Of a DNA stretch of 9,933 nt, positions 1-5,022 are shown in pieces. The notes under the pieces were generated by a model, which saw nothing but the letters and a program-made list of their open reading frames with translations, made no database searches and was not told where the DNA came from. Numbering within the stretch: position 1 is the first letter of the stretch; each line of letters starts with the position of its first letter. Source of the DNA: Ferrovibrio sp964429465 (GTDB taxonomy: Bacteria > Pseudomonadota > Alphaproteobacteria > Ferrovibrionales > Ferrovibrionaceae); assembly GCA_964429465.1 (NCBI GenBank), contig CAYSCA010000118.1:1-9933 (forward strand), read 5' to 3'. Position numbers and translations under genes: made by a program.

Positions 1-630
1 GGCCTGGCCGGCCAGCATCTGGGCGACCGCCTTCTTCTGGTTGGGGATGATGATATGCGCCACATTGGCGGTCATGATCGTGCCGAGCAGGGCGCCGACA
101 TGCAGATAGGCGGCGCGCGCCGAGAAGACCTGCGCATAGCCCCAGGCCGCCGCCACCAGCAGCGCGAAGCCGACAAGGGCAAGGGCCGCATCGTTGCGGC
201 CGAGCGGCGACTTGCACAGCCGGTCATAGACGATCCAGCCGAGGACCAGCGAGGCGAAGCTGATGCCGATGGCGGCCGCCGGGCTCAGCGGCATCACCTT
301 GGGATCGATCAGGTAAAGATCGGCGCCGGCGTAATAGAGGACGCCGAGCAGGAAGAAGCCCGACAGCCAGGTGAAGTAGCTCTCGTATTTGAACCAGTGC
401 AGCTCGGGCGGCAGCTGCGGCGGTGCCACGGAATATTTCTCGGTGAAATAGAAGCCGCCGCCATGGATCATCCAGGCCTCGCCCAGCACGCCCGGTTTCG
501 GCTGCGCGCCTTGCCGCAGCGAATTGTCGAGCCAGACGAAGAAGAAGGATGAGCCGATCCAGGCGATGCCGAAGATCAGGTGCATCCAGCGCAGCACCAG
601 ATTGAGCCATTCGAGCGCAAGATCGGTCAT
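1..630 (-). CDS. puuD: Urate hydroxylase PuuD, N-terminal part (runs off left edge)
   Basis: The first 210 residues of a membrane-bound urate hydroxylase (DUF989/urate oxidase N-terminal family), which oxidises urate to 5-hydroxyisourate in purine catabolism. The frame is open to the window edge, so no stop is seen. The start ATG (630-628) follows a GGAG-type ribosome site about 10 nt upstream. The protein opens with a membrane helix (about residues 8-33, including FGIAWIGSSFFF), then a conserved-looking stretch HGGGFYFTEKY (56-66) and PPELHWFKYESYFTW (74-88). More helices lie near 88-105, 117-135, 147-165 and 175-195, with His17, His56, His77, His177 and His192 as possible cofactor ligands. 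Known PuuD proteins have about eight helices followed by a cytochrome c domain, which would lie outside the window. Family recognition is from remembered sequence character, not from a search. Confidence 0.88.
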   Translation of the reverse strand, partial: MTDLALEWLNLVLRWMHLIFGIAWIGSSFFFVWLDNSLRQGAQPKPGVLGEAWMIHGGGFYFTEKYSVAPPQLPPELHWFKYESYFTWLSGFFLLGVLYYAGADLYLIDPKVMPLSPAAAIGISFASLVLGWIVYDRLCKSPLGRNDAALALVGFALLVAAAWGYAQVFSARAAYLHVGALLGTIMTANVAHIIIPNQKKAVAQMLAGQA

Positions 631-662
631 GAGTGGAGGGACTCCGGGCGGAACTGCGTCCA

Positions 663-708
663 GCCGTAAGGCCGGCTGCGACAATCGTCAACCCGGATTG
701 TGTACAAT
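663..708 (-). promoter_or_regulatory. Possible puuD promoter with operator half-sites
   Basis: Read on the minus strand, TTGACG (691-686) could be a -35 element, with TACGGC (668-663) 17 nt downstream as a poor -10. Transcription would start about 25 nt before the puuD ATG. Three ACAAT/ATTGT half-sites surround it: ACAATC at 681-686, GATTGT at 696-701 and ACAAT at 704-708. The last two form the inverted repeat ATTGT-GT-ACAAT. TTGT..ACAA symmetry resembles FadR/GntR-type operators, but that assignment is inference. The -10 match is weak. Confidence 0.3.
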
Positions 709-733
709 TTGCCAGGCCGCTGCCGGGCGCGGT

Positions 734-1306
734 TCAGTTCAGCCGCTGCGGCCGGTCGGGCTCGAGCTCGGCCAGCATGGCGCGCACCGAATCGAGATGG
801 GGATTGAGCTGCAGGGCGGCGGCAAACACGCCGGCCGCCGCCGCGGTCTCGCCATGTCGCAGGCAGATCTGGCCGAAGCCGCAGATGGCGCCGAAATGGC
901 GCGGCTCCAGTTCCAGGGTGCGGCGGATATCGGCGGTGCTTTCGGCATCGCGGTGCTGCAGGAAGCGCAGGGTCGCCCGCTTGTTCCAGGCTTCTGCCCA
1001 GCCCGGCGCGTCGCGGACCAGCGCGTCCAGCAAAGCCTCGGCCTCGTCGAAGCGGCGGCGCGCGATGGCCGAGATGGCGCGCTGCATGCGCATCTCCAGC
1101 GCCGGATCGTCATGGCTGGTCCAGATCGCCCAGATCTCGTCCTCGATCTCTTCCGTCGAGGGTGACGGCGCCTCGGCCTGCAGCGCCTCGAACAGGGCGT
1201 CCAGCCGCTCGTCGTCCAGCGTGATTGCACCGGCGGCGGCCGGCGGCGGGGTGCGCGCCGGGCCGTTCAGGATCAGCTTGAGCGTATCGGTAACCGGCAG
1301 GGTCAT
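734..1306 (-). CDS. Tetratricopeptide repeat protein
   Basis: A 190-residue protein with about three TPR units near residues 68-101, 102-135 and 136-169. Each has the helix-turn-helix spacing and the end-of-repeat LxxxP pattern (for example TLELEP at 130-135 and ALQLNP at 164-169). TPR proteins are scaffolds for protein-protein contacts; the partner is not visible here. Residues 31-66 look like an acidic helical segment (DDERLDALFEAL, EEIEDEIWAIW). I see no signal peptide from this start, although similar alphaproteobacterial TPR proteins are often exported. The ATG at 1306 has AGGGAG 6 nt upstream, which supports it. The gene has the same orientation as puuD but is separated by 103 bp containing a possible promoter, so co-transcription is uncertain. 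Confidence 0.8.
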   Translation of the reverse strand: MTLPVTDTLKLILNGPARTPPPAAAGAITLDDERLDALFEALQAEAPSPSTEEIEDEIWAIWTSHDDPALEMRMQRAISAIARRRFDEAEALLDALVRDAPGWAEAWNKRATLRFLQHRDAESTADIRRTLELEPRHFGAICGFGQICLRHGETAAAAGVFAAALQLNPHLDSVRAMLAELEPDRPQRLN

Positions 1307-1432
1307 GCCGGGCTCCCTGTTTCGCGAAATGCCGCCCTATCACCTAGTCCATCGGCGCGCAGCGGCGAGGGATGCCCGCGGGCAGCGGCAGTTATCGCGA
1401 TTTTCCCGCCGCTTTGGCAGGCCTGAGCATCC

Positions 1433-2140
1433 TCAGCCGCCGAGGCGGTAGCGGCCGGCGATCCGGAACGGCCGGCCGGAAGCCGGCTGGACGAACAGGC
1501 AGAGATCCTCGATGAGGTAGTCGGTGCGGCCGAAGGGCGCCAGCAGCCGGGCCAGATGCGCCTCGAGCGCGGCGCGCTCGGCCGCGTCGCCGATCGCGCC
1601 GGTCAGGGTGAAATGCGGCTGGAACTCGTCCAGCACGTAAGGATAGCCCCAGGCGGCCAGCAATTCCTCCTGGCGCCCGGTCAGCGGCACGGCATGCCGC
1701 CGCGCCAGATCGGCTTCGCTGAGCGGCGCGCGCAGATGATCGAAGTCGCGCACGCAGTCGGCGGCGAGCGCCGCCAGTTCCGGACTGGGGGAGGACGGCA
1801 CGAGCGCAAGGAACTCGCCATGCGCGGCGACTTTCAGCGGCGCGAGGCGGATCGGCCGGCGGCTTGCCGCGAATTGCTCCAGCGCCGTGATCAGCGCGAC
1901 GTCGTCGGCGCCCGCGGCGAGCCGGAACGGCGCCTTGATGGTGGCATGGAAGCCGTAGGGGCGCGGCTTGGCGGTCAGCGCCTCGATCCGCGCGGCGCTG
2001 CGCCCGGCCGCTGCGGCCGCCGGATAGGCCTGGCCGGATTCCGCGTCATAGCCGAGCCAGCGCGCGGCGGCCTCCCGCAGGGGATCGTCGGGCGGCGGCG
2101 CCAGATAGATGGCGAAGCGGGGAAGGTCGGCAGGGTGCAT
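1433..2140 (-). CDS. DUF1045 family 2H phosphoesterase (phosphonate-operon type protein)
   Basis: A 235-residue protein with the two H-x-T motifs of the 2H phosphoesterase fold: His65-Ala-Thr67 within PYGFHATIKAPF, and His176-Phe-Thr178 within FQPHFTLTG. The N-terminus RFAIYLAPPPDDPL and the WLGYDAESG segment are typical of the DUF1045 family, often annotated as a putative phosphonate metabolism protein because relatives sit in phn operons. The fold hydrolyses or rearranges phosphodiester or cyclic phosphate bonds; the substrate here is unknown. No phn gene lies in the window, so it is an orphan copy. The ATG at 2140 is chosen because homologues begin just before RFAIY. The frame is open upstream to a TTG at 2191, but that extension looks non-homologous. 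No good ribosome site is visible for either start. Confidence 0.83.
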   Translation of the reverse strand: MHPADLPRFAIYLAPPPDDPLREAAARWLGYDAESGQAYPAAAAAGRSAARIEALTAKPRPYGFHATIKAPFRLAAGADDVALITALEQFAASRRPIRLAPLKVAAHGEFLALVPSSPSPELAALAADCVRDFDHLRAPLSEADLARRHAVPLTGRQEELLAAWGYPYVLDEFQPHFTLTGAIGDAAERAALEAHLARLLAPFGRTDYLIEDLCLFVQPASGRPFRIAGRYRLGG

Positions 2141-2186
2141 CCTGGAATCCGGCAAAACCTGTCCGGCATTGCTACGGTGCGGCTGC

Positions 2187-2217
2187 TGCAACGTAAAGAG
2201 CCCGCCGATCGGCGGGC
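2187..2217 (-). terminator. Rho-independent terminator after the small ORF
   Basis: Positions 2200-2217 form a perfect 18-bp palindrome (arms GCCCGCC and GGCGGGC around GATC). On the minus strand it is followed by CTCTTTACGTT, a short T-rich tail. It lies about 10 bp past the stop of the small minus-strand ORF at 2227, so it probably ends that transcript and insulates the phosphoesterase gene. On the plus strand no T tract follows, so it works in one direction if at all. The four-base GATC centre folds as a tight loop or leaves a slightly shorter stem. Confidence 0.55.
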
Positions 2218-2226
2218 CCGGAAGGA

Positions 2227-2418
2227 TCAGTGATGAATGCGTGGCGGCGGATGCCGGGTGCTACGGTCGTCGCTGTCGCGCCGCCGCTCGGCTTCGCGGC
2301 GCCAGCGCGGCGCTGTGATATCGTCGTGCCCGGCCGCATGCCGCGCGGCAGCCAGGCGGGCCCGCGCCCTGGCCCAGGCCTCCTGCGTGACATAGAGAAG
2401 CAAAGTATTCGTCAGCAT
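2227..2418 (-). CDS. Small arginine-rich hypothetical protein (63 aa)
   Basis: Not recognised. The reading frame starts at ATG 2418 with a weak GAGG site about 7 nt upstream and stops at TGA 2229-2227, just before the palindromic terminator. The N-terminus is short and fairly hydrophobic (LTNTLLLYV). It is followed by an alanine/arginine-rich, probably helical stretch (RARARLAAARHAAG) and a charged tail (RREAERRRDSDD) ending in HH. Codon use is normal for the region, with mostly G or C in third positions. Correct placement relative to the terminator supports it being real. A plus-strand ORF overlaps it almost completely and cannot be excluded from sequence alone. Confidence 0.45.
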   Translation of the reverse strand: MLTNTLLLYVTQEAWARARARLAAARHAAGHDDITAPRWRREAERRRDSDDRSTRHPPPRIHH

Positions 2419-2488
2419 GAGAGGCCTCGTCGACGCCTATTACGATGCAGGTCTGATAGTATCCGGGAAATAGCCGGGCGCCTGGAAT

Positions 2489-2513
2489 CAAGTCATGATC
2501 AACTCATGACTTG
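2489..2513. repeat. Perfect 10-bp inverted repeat over the surface-protein stop codon
   Basis: CAAGTCATGA (2489-2498) and TCATGACTTG (2504-2513) are perfect reverse complements around a 5-nt loop, TCAAC. The hairpin contains the TGA stop of the upstream minus-strand gene (2501-2499). Neither side has a T tract, so it is not a standard intrinsic terminator. It could be a transcript-stabilising or rho-linked 3' hairpin. Confidence 0.5.
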
Positions 2514-3206
2514 CCAGACGCCGTCGGGCGTCCGGCAGGCGACGCCGTAGACCCGCTCGGGCCGGCCGTCGATCTGCGCCGCAGTATGGAACTCGCGGCA
2601 ATAGCGGCCGTCGCGCTCGAAGGTGCTGAGCGGCGTGACGCCATAGGTGATTCCCGGCTCGCCATACCAGTGTATGCGGGCGCGGTCGGGGGCGTATTCC
2701 AGCACCCGGCTGACGCAATACTGGTCCACCGCGTCCATGCTGCGGCCGATGATGCTGCCGACCAGCGGGTTGACCACGATGCTGTCCGCCACGGTGGCCC
2801 GCACCTTGCTCTTGCCGGCGCTTTTGCCGGCCGCCACGCTGCTCTTGCCGGTGGCCACGCTGGCGGCCGCGCTGCGCACCAGTTCTTTCGCCAGCAGGCT
2901 GCGGTCGCAGGTGCCGCGGTCGAGTCCGTAGGGCATCGGGTAGACCGCGTAAGGCAGCGAAGATGCCATTTCGCGCGGCGGCCGTGCGACGCTGATCCAT
3001 TTCCAGGTCGGCCGGACGGTATGGACCGTCACCGGCGCCGAGACGGTCGATACGGCGGACGGGATGGCTTGGGGGGGCGGATCTGCCATCGCCGCCCCGG
3101 ATAACACCGAGGCGACGATGGCAGCGGCCAGGCCGAGGGTGGGTCGGCGACCGGGCCGCGGCGCGGCGATGGAGGGGGTGCTCCACCACGGGGTTGAGGC
3201 AGGCAT
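2499..3206 (-). CDS. Exported protein with 17 kDa surface antigen-type C-terminal domain
   Basis: A 235-residue protein with a signal peptide: a basic N-region (RPGRR, about 17-21), a hydrophobic core (LGLAAAIVASVLSGAA, 24-39) and an AMA/DP cleavage site after residue 41. The C-terminal 60 residues (about 176-235) carry TPLSTFERDGRYCREF and YGVACRTPDGVWQV. These match the character of the C-terminal domain of rickettsial 17 kDa antigen/COG4520 surface proteins (R-Y-C-R-E, then G-x-A-C-R-x-P-D-G-x-W). The middle has a short GKS repeat (about 116-134). Four cysteines in the mature part could form disulfides. It lies 32 bp downstream of the glycine-zipper lipoprotein gene on the same strand, so the two are probably co-transcribed. 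The ATG at 3206 has only a weak GGAG about 10 nt upstream. An envelope or surface location is likely; the exact role is unknown. Confidence 0.75.
   Translation of the reverse strand: MPASTPWWSTPSIAAPRPGRRPTLGLAAAIVASVLSGAAMADPPPQAIPSAVSTVSAPVTVHTVRPTWKWISVARPPREMASSLPYAVYPMPYGLDRGTCDRSLLAKELVRSAAASVATGKSSVAAGKSAGKSKVRATVADSIVVNPLVGSIIGRSMDAVDQYCVSRVLEYAPDRARIHWYGEPGITYGVTPLSTFERDGRYCREFHTAAQIDGRPERVYGVACRTPDGVWQVMS
2821..2862. repeat. Imperfect 21-bp tandem repeat within the surface-protein gene
   Basis: Two adjacent 21-bp units (2821-2841 and 2842-2862) agree at 18 of 21 positions, and a partial third copy (CTCTTGCCGG) precedes them near 2809. On the coding strand they encode SVATGKS and SVAAGKS, followed by AGKSKV. 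This low-complexity linker lies between the N-terminal part and the C-terminal domain and looks like recent local duplication. Confidence 0.6.
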
Positions 3207-3238
3207 GACGCGCCGCTCCGCAAAAACTTACAACGGAC

Positions 3239-3481
3239 TCACTTGTTCCTTTGCGTCTCGTGATAAAGCAGGCCGCCGCCGGTACCCACGACGCCGCCAA
3301 TCAGCGCGCCGGTCAGGGTGCTGCCGGTCAGGGCGCCGATCGCCGCACCGCCCGCCGCACCGATCGCGCCACCGGAGAGTGCGCGCTGCTGCTGGGTATT
3401 CATCCCCGAGCAGCCCGCGGCGACCAGACCGGTCAACGCGAGGGCAACGATCTGCGACTTGTTCGGTACCCCGATCTGCAC
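3239..3481 (-). CDS. Small glycine-zipper lipoprotein (80 aa)
   Basis: The protein begins with a short basic N-region, a hydrophobic stretch (IVALALTGLVAAG, 11-23) and a lipobox-like AAGC with Cys24 as the likely lipidated residue. It is then almost entirely a glycine zipper (GGAIGAAGGAAIGALTG, then TGALIGGVVGTGGG; about 37-70). Such zippers form paired membrane-spanning helices in outer-membrane lipoproteins and are the N-terminal half of the 17 kDa surface antigen family. That family's C-terminal half is absent here but is present in the next gene downstream. The start is a GTG at 3481 with AGGAGG 6 nt upstream, which makes it convincing. The first in-frame ATG (Met27) would lie past the lipobox cysteine. 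Confidence 0.78.
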   Translation of the reverse strand: MQIGVPNKSQIVALALTGLVAAGCSGMNTQQQRALSGGAIGAAGGAAIGALTGSTLTGALIGGVVGTGGGLLYHETQRNK

Positions 3482-3487
3482 TTTCGG

Positions 3488-3493
3488 CCTCCT
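3488..3493 (-). promoter_or_regulatory. Strong ribosome binding site for the glycine-zipper lipoprotein
   Basis: AGGAGG on the minus strand, with a 6-nt spacer before the GTG at 3481. It decides the start of this gene, since no ATG lies upstream of the signal sequence. Confidence 0.8.
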
Positions 3494-3761
3494 GCTTCAG
3501 CAACCTGCTTCCGAAGAATTCAAGCCGCCAACCTCTGGGAGGCACCTTGGGGCGATTCGCCGAACTGCAGCAACGATTATTTGGCCGCGTCCGCGTTTTA
3601 TTCTGTATATCATAGAATTATCTACTTTAGATCACGCGAAAGTCACAAGAATTACTAGGAGTTTGATTTATGGCTACAGCAAGCTTTCTGTCAGGACTTT
3701 AAAACTGATCCGGAATCGTCATGCCTTCCCCGCCGCGCGCCGCTTGCGTATCGTCCTGGGC
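3494..3761. promoter_or_regulatory. AT-rich divergent intergenic region with an imperfect palindrome
   Basis: This gap separates the minus-strand surface-protein pair from the plus-strand lipoprotein/two-component operon. The part from about 3590 to 3710 is much more AT-rich than anything else in the window. It holds an imperfect 19-bp palindrome at 3600-3618 (outer arms ATTCT and AGAAT, TA-rich centre), a candidate operator. Weak promoter-like pairs are TTGGCC (3581) with TGTATA (3604), 17 nt apart, on plus, and TTGTGA followed after 18 nt by TAGATA on minus (about 3647-3618). None is close to consensus. A strong ribosome site and ten-codon ORF also lie here (3657-3702). Promoters for both operons are expected in this region; the exact elements are inference. 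Confidence 0.45.
3670..3702 (+). CDS. Possible leader peptide, ten codons
   Basis: An ATG at 3670 with AGGAG (3657-3661) and an 8-nt spacer has the best ribosome site in this intergenic region, but it opens a frame of only MATASFLSGL before TAA. It lies about 60 nt before the chosen lipoprotein start, in another frame. It could be a regulatory leader peptide, a remnant of a decayed gene start, or chance. The lipoprotein start itself has no good ribosome site, so re-initiation after this leader is conceivable. Confidence 0.2.
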   Translation: MATASFLSGL

Positions 3762-4316
3762 ATGTCCAGGTGCTTTCGCTGTCTGCGCATTCTCTGCGGC
3801 AGATCCATTCGAATGCCGGCTATCATCGGGCTCATGCTCCCGCTGATGGCCTGTGAAGGATTTCCGGCGCTCGACTCGCGCGACTCCCAGCCGCCGGCGC
3901 CGGTTTTCCTCGAGCCGCCGGCGCCGGCGGCGGCCGAGGAGCCGCGGCCTGAAAAGCCGCTGCCGCCCCTGCCGGCCGCCAAGCCGCCCGTGCGGTCGGT
4001 GCAGGCCCGCCCGGAGCAGCCTCCCGGTGACGCCGGCGAGAGCGACCATGCGGCGGCGGCCGAACCGCCGCCGGTGATCGGGCTGAACCGCATCGCGCTG
4101 GTGGAACAATTCGGCTCGCCGGTTGCCGAACGCGAGGCGGCGCCAGCACGGGTAATCGAGTTCGCCAGTGACGATTGCCGGCTTGCCGCCTATCTCTATT
4201 TCGATACGGCCCGCAACGATTTCTATGTTCTGCAATATCAGGTAAACGGCATGACCGAACGCAACGATGCCGCCGACCGCTGTCTCAAGAGGATCCGCGA
4301 TGCCGCTCACCGCTGA
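3762..4316 (+). CDS. Proline-rich lipoprotein encoded upstream of a two-component system
   Basis: A 184-residue predicted lipoprotein. A basic N-region (RSIR, 14-17) precedes a hydrophobic segment (PAIIGLMLPLMA) and Cys31, in an imperfect LMAC lipobox. Residues about 38-105 are a proline/alanine/glutamate-rich linker (QPPAP, EPPAP, PLPPLP). The compact C-terminal domain (about 106-184) has LNRIALVEQFGSP (108-120) and two cysteines, Cys139 (DDCRLAAYLYFD) and Cys174. The helix-FGxP opening followed by strands recalls SmpA/BamE-like small lipoprotein folds, but this is only a resemblance. The gene overlaps the response regulator by 17 bp, so translation is probably coupled and function shared. 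The start is uncertain: ATG 3762 is chosen for its basic N-region, while ATG 3813 would leave a very short signal. The long upstream extension of the frame is intergenic. Confidence 0.65.
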   Translation: MSRCFRCLRILCGRSIRMPAIIGLMLPLMACEGFPALDSRDSQPPAPVFLEPPAPAAAEEPRPEKPLPPLPAAKPPVRSVQARPEQPPGDAGESDHAAAAEPPPVIGLNRIALVEQFGSPVAEREAAPARVIEFASDDCRLAAYLYFDTARNDFYVLQYQVNGMTERNDAADRCLKRIRDAAHR

Positions 4317-5022
4317 TTCACCGCTCGTCGCCGTCGTTGACGATGACGGCCTGTTCCGCGAAACCATCTCCGCCAATCTGACCGAAGCGGGATACCGCTC
4401 GGTCACCTTCGGCGGAGGCACCGCGCTGCTCGACTGGCTGGTCAAGGGCAACCGGGCCGCCGCCCTGCTGCTCGACTGGCAGATGCCAGAGATGGACGGC
4501 CCGGCCACGCTGGAGCGCCTGCGCTCCACCGGCCATGAACTGCCCGTGCTGTTCCTCACCGGGCTGAACCAGCCGATCTTCGAGGAGAAGGGCCTGCGGC
4601 TCGGCGCCGTCGATTTCGTCGACAAGAGCAAGAGCTTCGCCATCATCCTGCAGCGGCTGCGCATCGCCCTGTCGGGCAAGCAGCCGGGTAACGGCGCGGT
4701 GCCGCAGGGCGGCGCGGGCGGACTGGTGCTCGACGTCGCCTCGGCGCGCGCGTCCTGGAACGGCAGCCAGGTCGAGCTGACCCATGGCGAGTTCAAGGTG
4801 GTGCAGCTGCTGGCCCAGCGCGCCGGCCGCGATGTCGGCTATCGCGAGATCTACGACGCGGTCCGCGGCGTCGGGTTTGAGGCCGGCCAGGGACCGGATG
4901 GCTACCGGGCGAATGTGCGCGCCATGGTGAAGCGCATCCGGCAGAAATTCCGCGACCTCGATCCGGAATTCGACGCGATCGAAACCTATCCCGGTTTCGG
5001 CTACCGCTGGCGCCATGGCTGA
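4300..5022 (+). CDS. OmpR-family response regulator
   Basis: A 240-residue DNA-binding response regulator. The receiver domain (about 8-130) has the acidic pocket Asp14-Asp15-Asp16, the phospho-acceptor Asp59 in LLLDWQMPEMDGP, the switch Thr87 (VLFLTG) and Lys109 (VDFVDKS). The C-terminal winged helix (about 140-240) has ELTHGEFKVVQLLAQRAG, VRAMVKRIRQKFRD and the closing YPGFGYRW typical of Trans_reg_C domains. Phosphorylation by the downstream kinase should drive DNA binding. The ATG at 4300 has a GAGGA site 5 nt upstream; the frame is open to an earlier ATG at 4267, which lacks support. The 17-bp overlap with the lipoprotein gene and 8-bp overlap with the kinase gene indicate one operon. 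The overall character is somewhat like ChvI, but the partner sensor differs, so no symbol is given. Confidence 0.92.
   Translation: MPLTADSPLVAVVDDDGLFRETISANLTEAGYRSVTFGGGTALLDWLVKGNRAAALLLDWQMPEMDGPATLERLRSTGHELPVLFLTGLNQPIFEEKGLRLGAVDFVDKSKSFAIILQRLRIALSGKQPGNGAVPQGGAGGLVLDVASARASWNGSQVELTHGEFKVVQLLAQRAGRDVGYREIYDAVRGVGFEAGQGPDGYRANVRAMVKRIRQKFRDLDPEFDAIETYPGFGYRWRHG

Noticed and set aside
55..552. Plus-strand 165-codon ORF at the left edge
   Set aside because: Antisense to the PuuD coding frame, which is hydrophobic and family-like over its whole length.
661..678. Hairpin CAGCCG/CGGCTG upstream of puuD
   Set aside because: Six-base stem with no T tract on either strand; overlaps the possible puuD -10 region, so not called a terminator of the TPR gene.
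1373..1384. Perfect 12-bp palindrome TGCCCGCGGGCA between the phosphoesterase and TPR genes
   Set aside because: Short, very GC-rich and with no T tract on either side, so expected by chance in this composition; not called a terminator. The rest of 1307-1432 shows only the TPR ribosome site.
2141..2191. TTG-started N-terminal extension of the phosphoesterase
   Set aside because: No ribosome site, non-ATG start, and family members begin close to the RFAIY segment.
2230..2550. Plus-strand ORF starting GTG-ATG with an AAGGA ribosome-like site at 2223
   Set aside because: It runs into the 3' end of the minus-strand surface-protein gene and looks less protein-like than the minus-strand frame, which is placed correctly before a terminator. 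Not fully excluded.
3318..3761. Upstream extension of the lipoprotein reading frame
   Set aside because: It crosses the divergent glycine-zipper lipoprotein and the AT-rich promoter region and would place the signal sequence internally.
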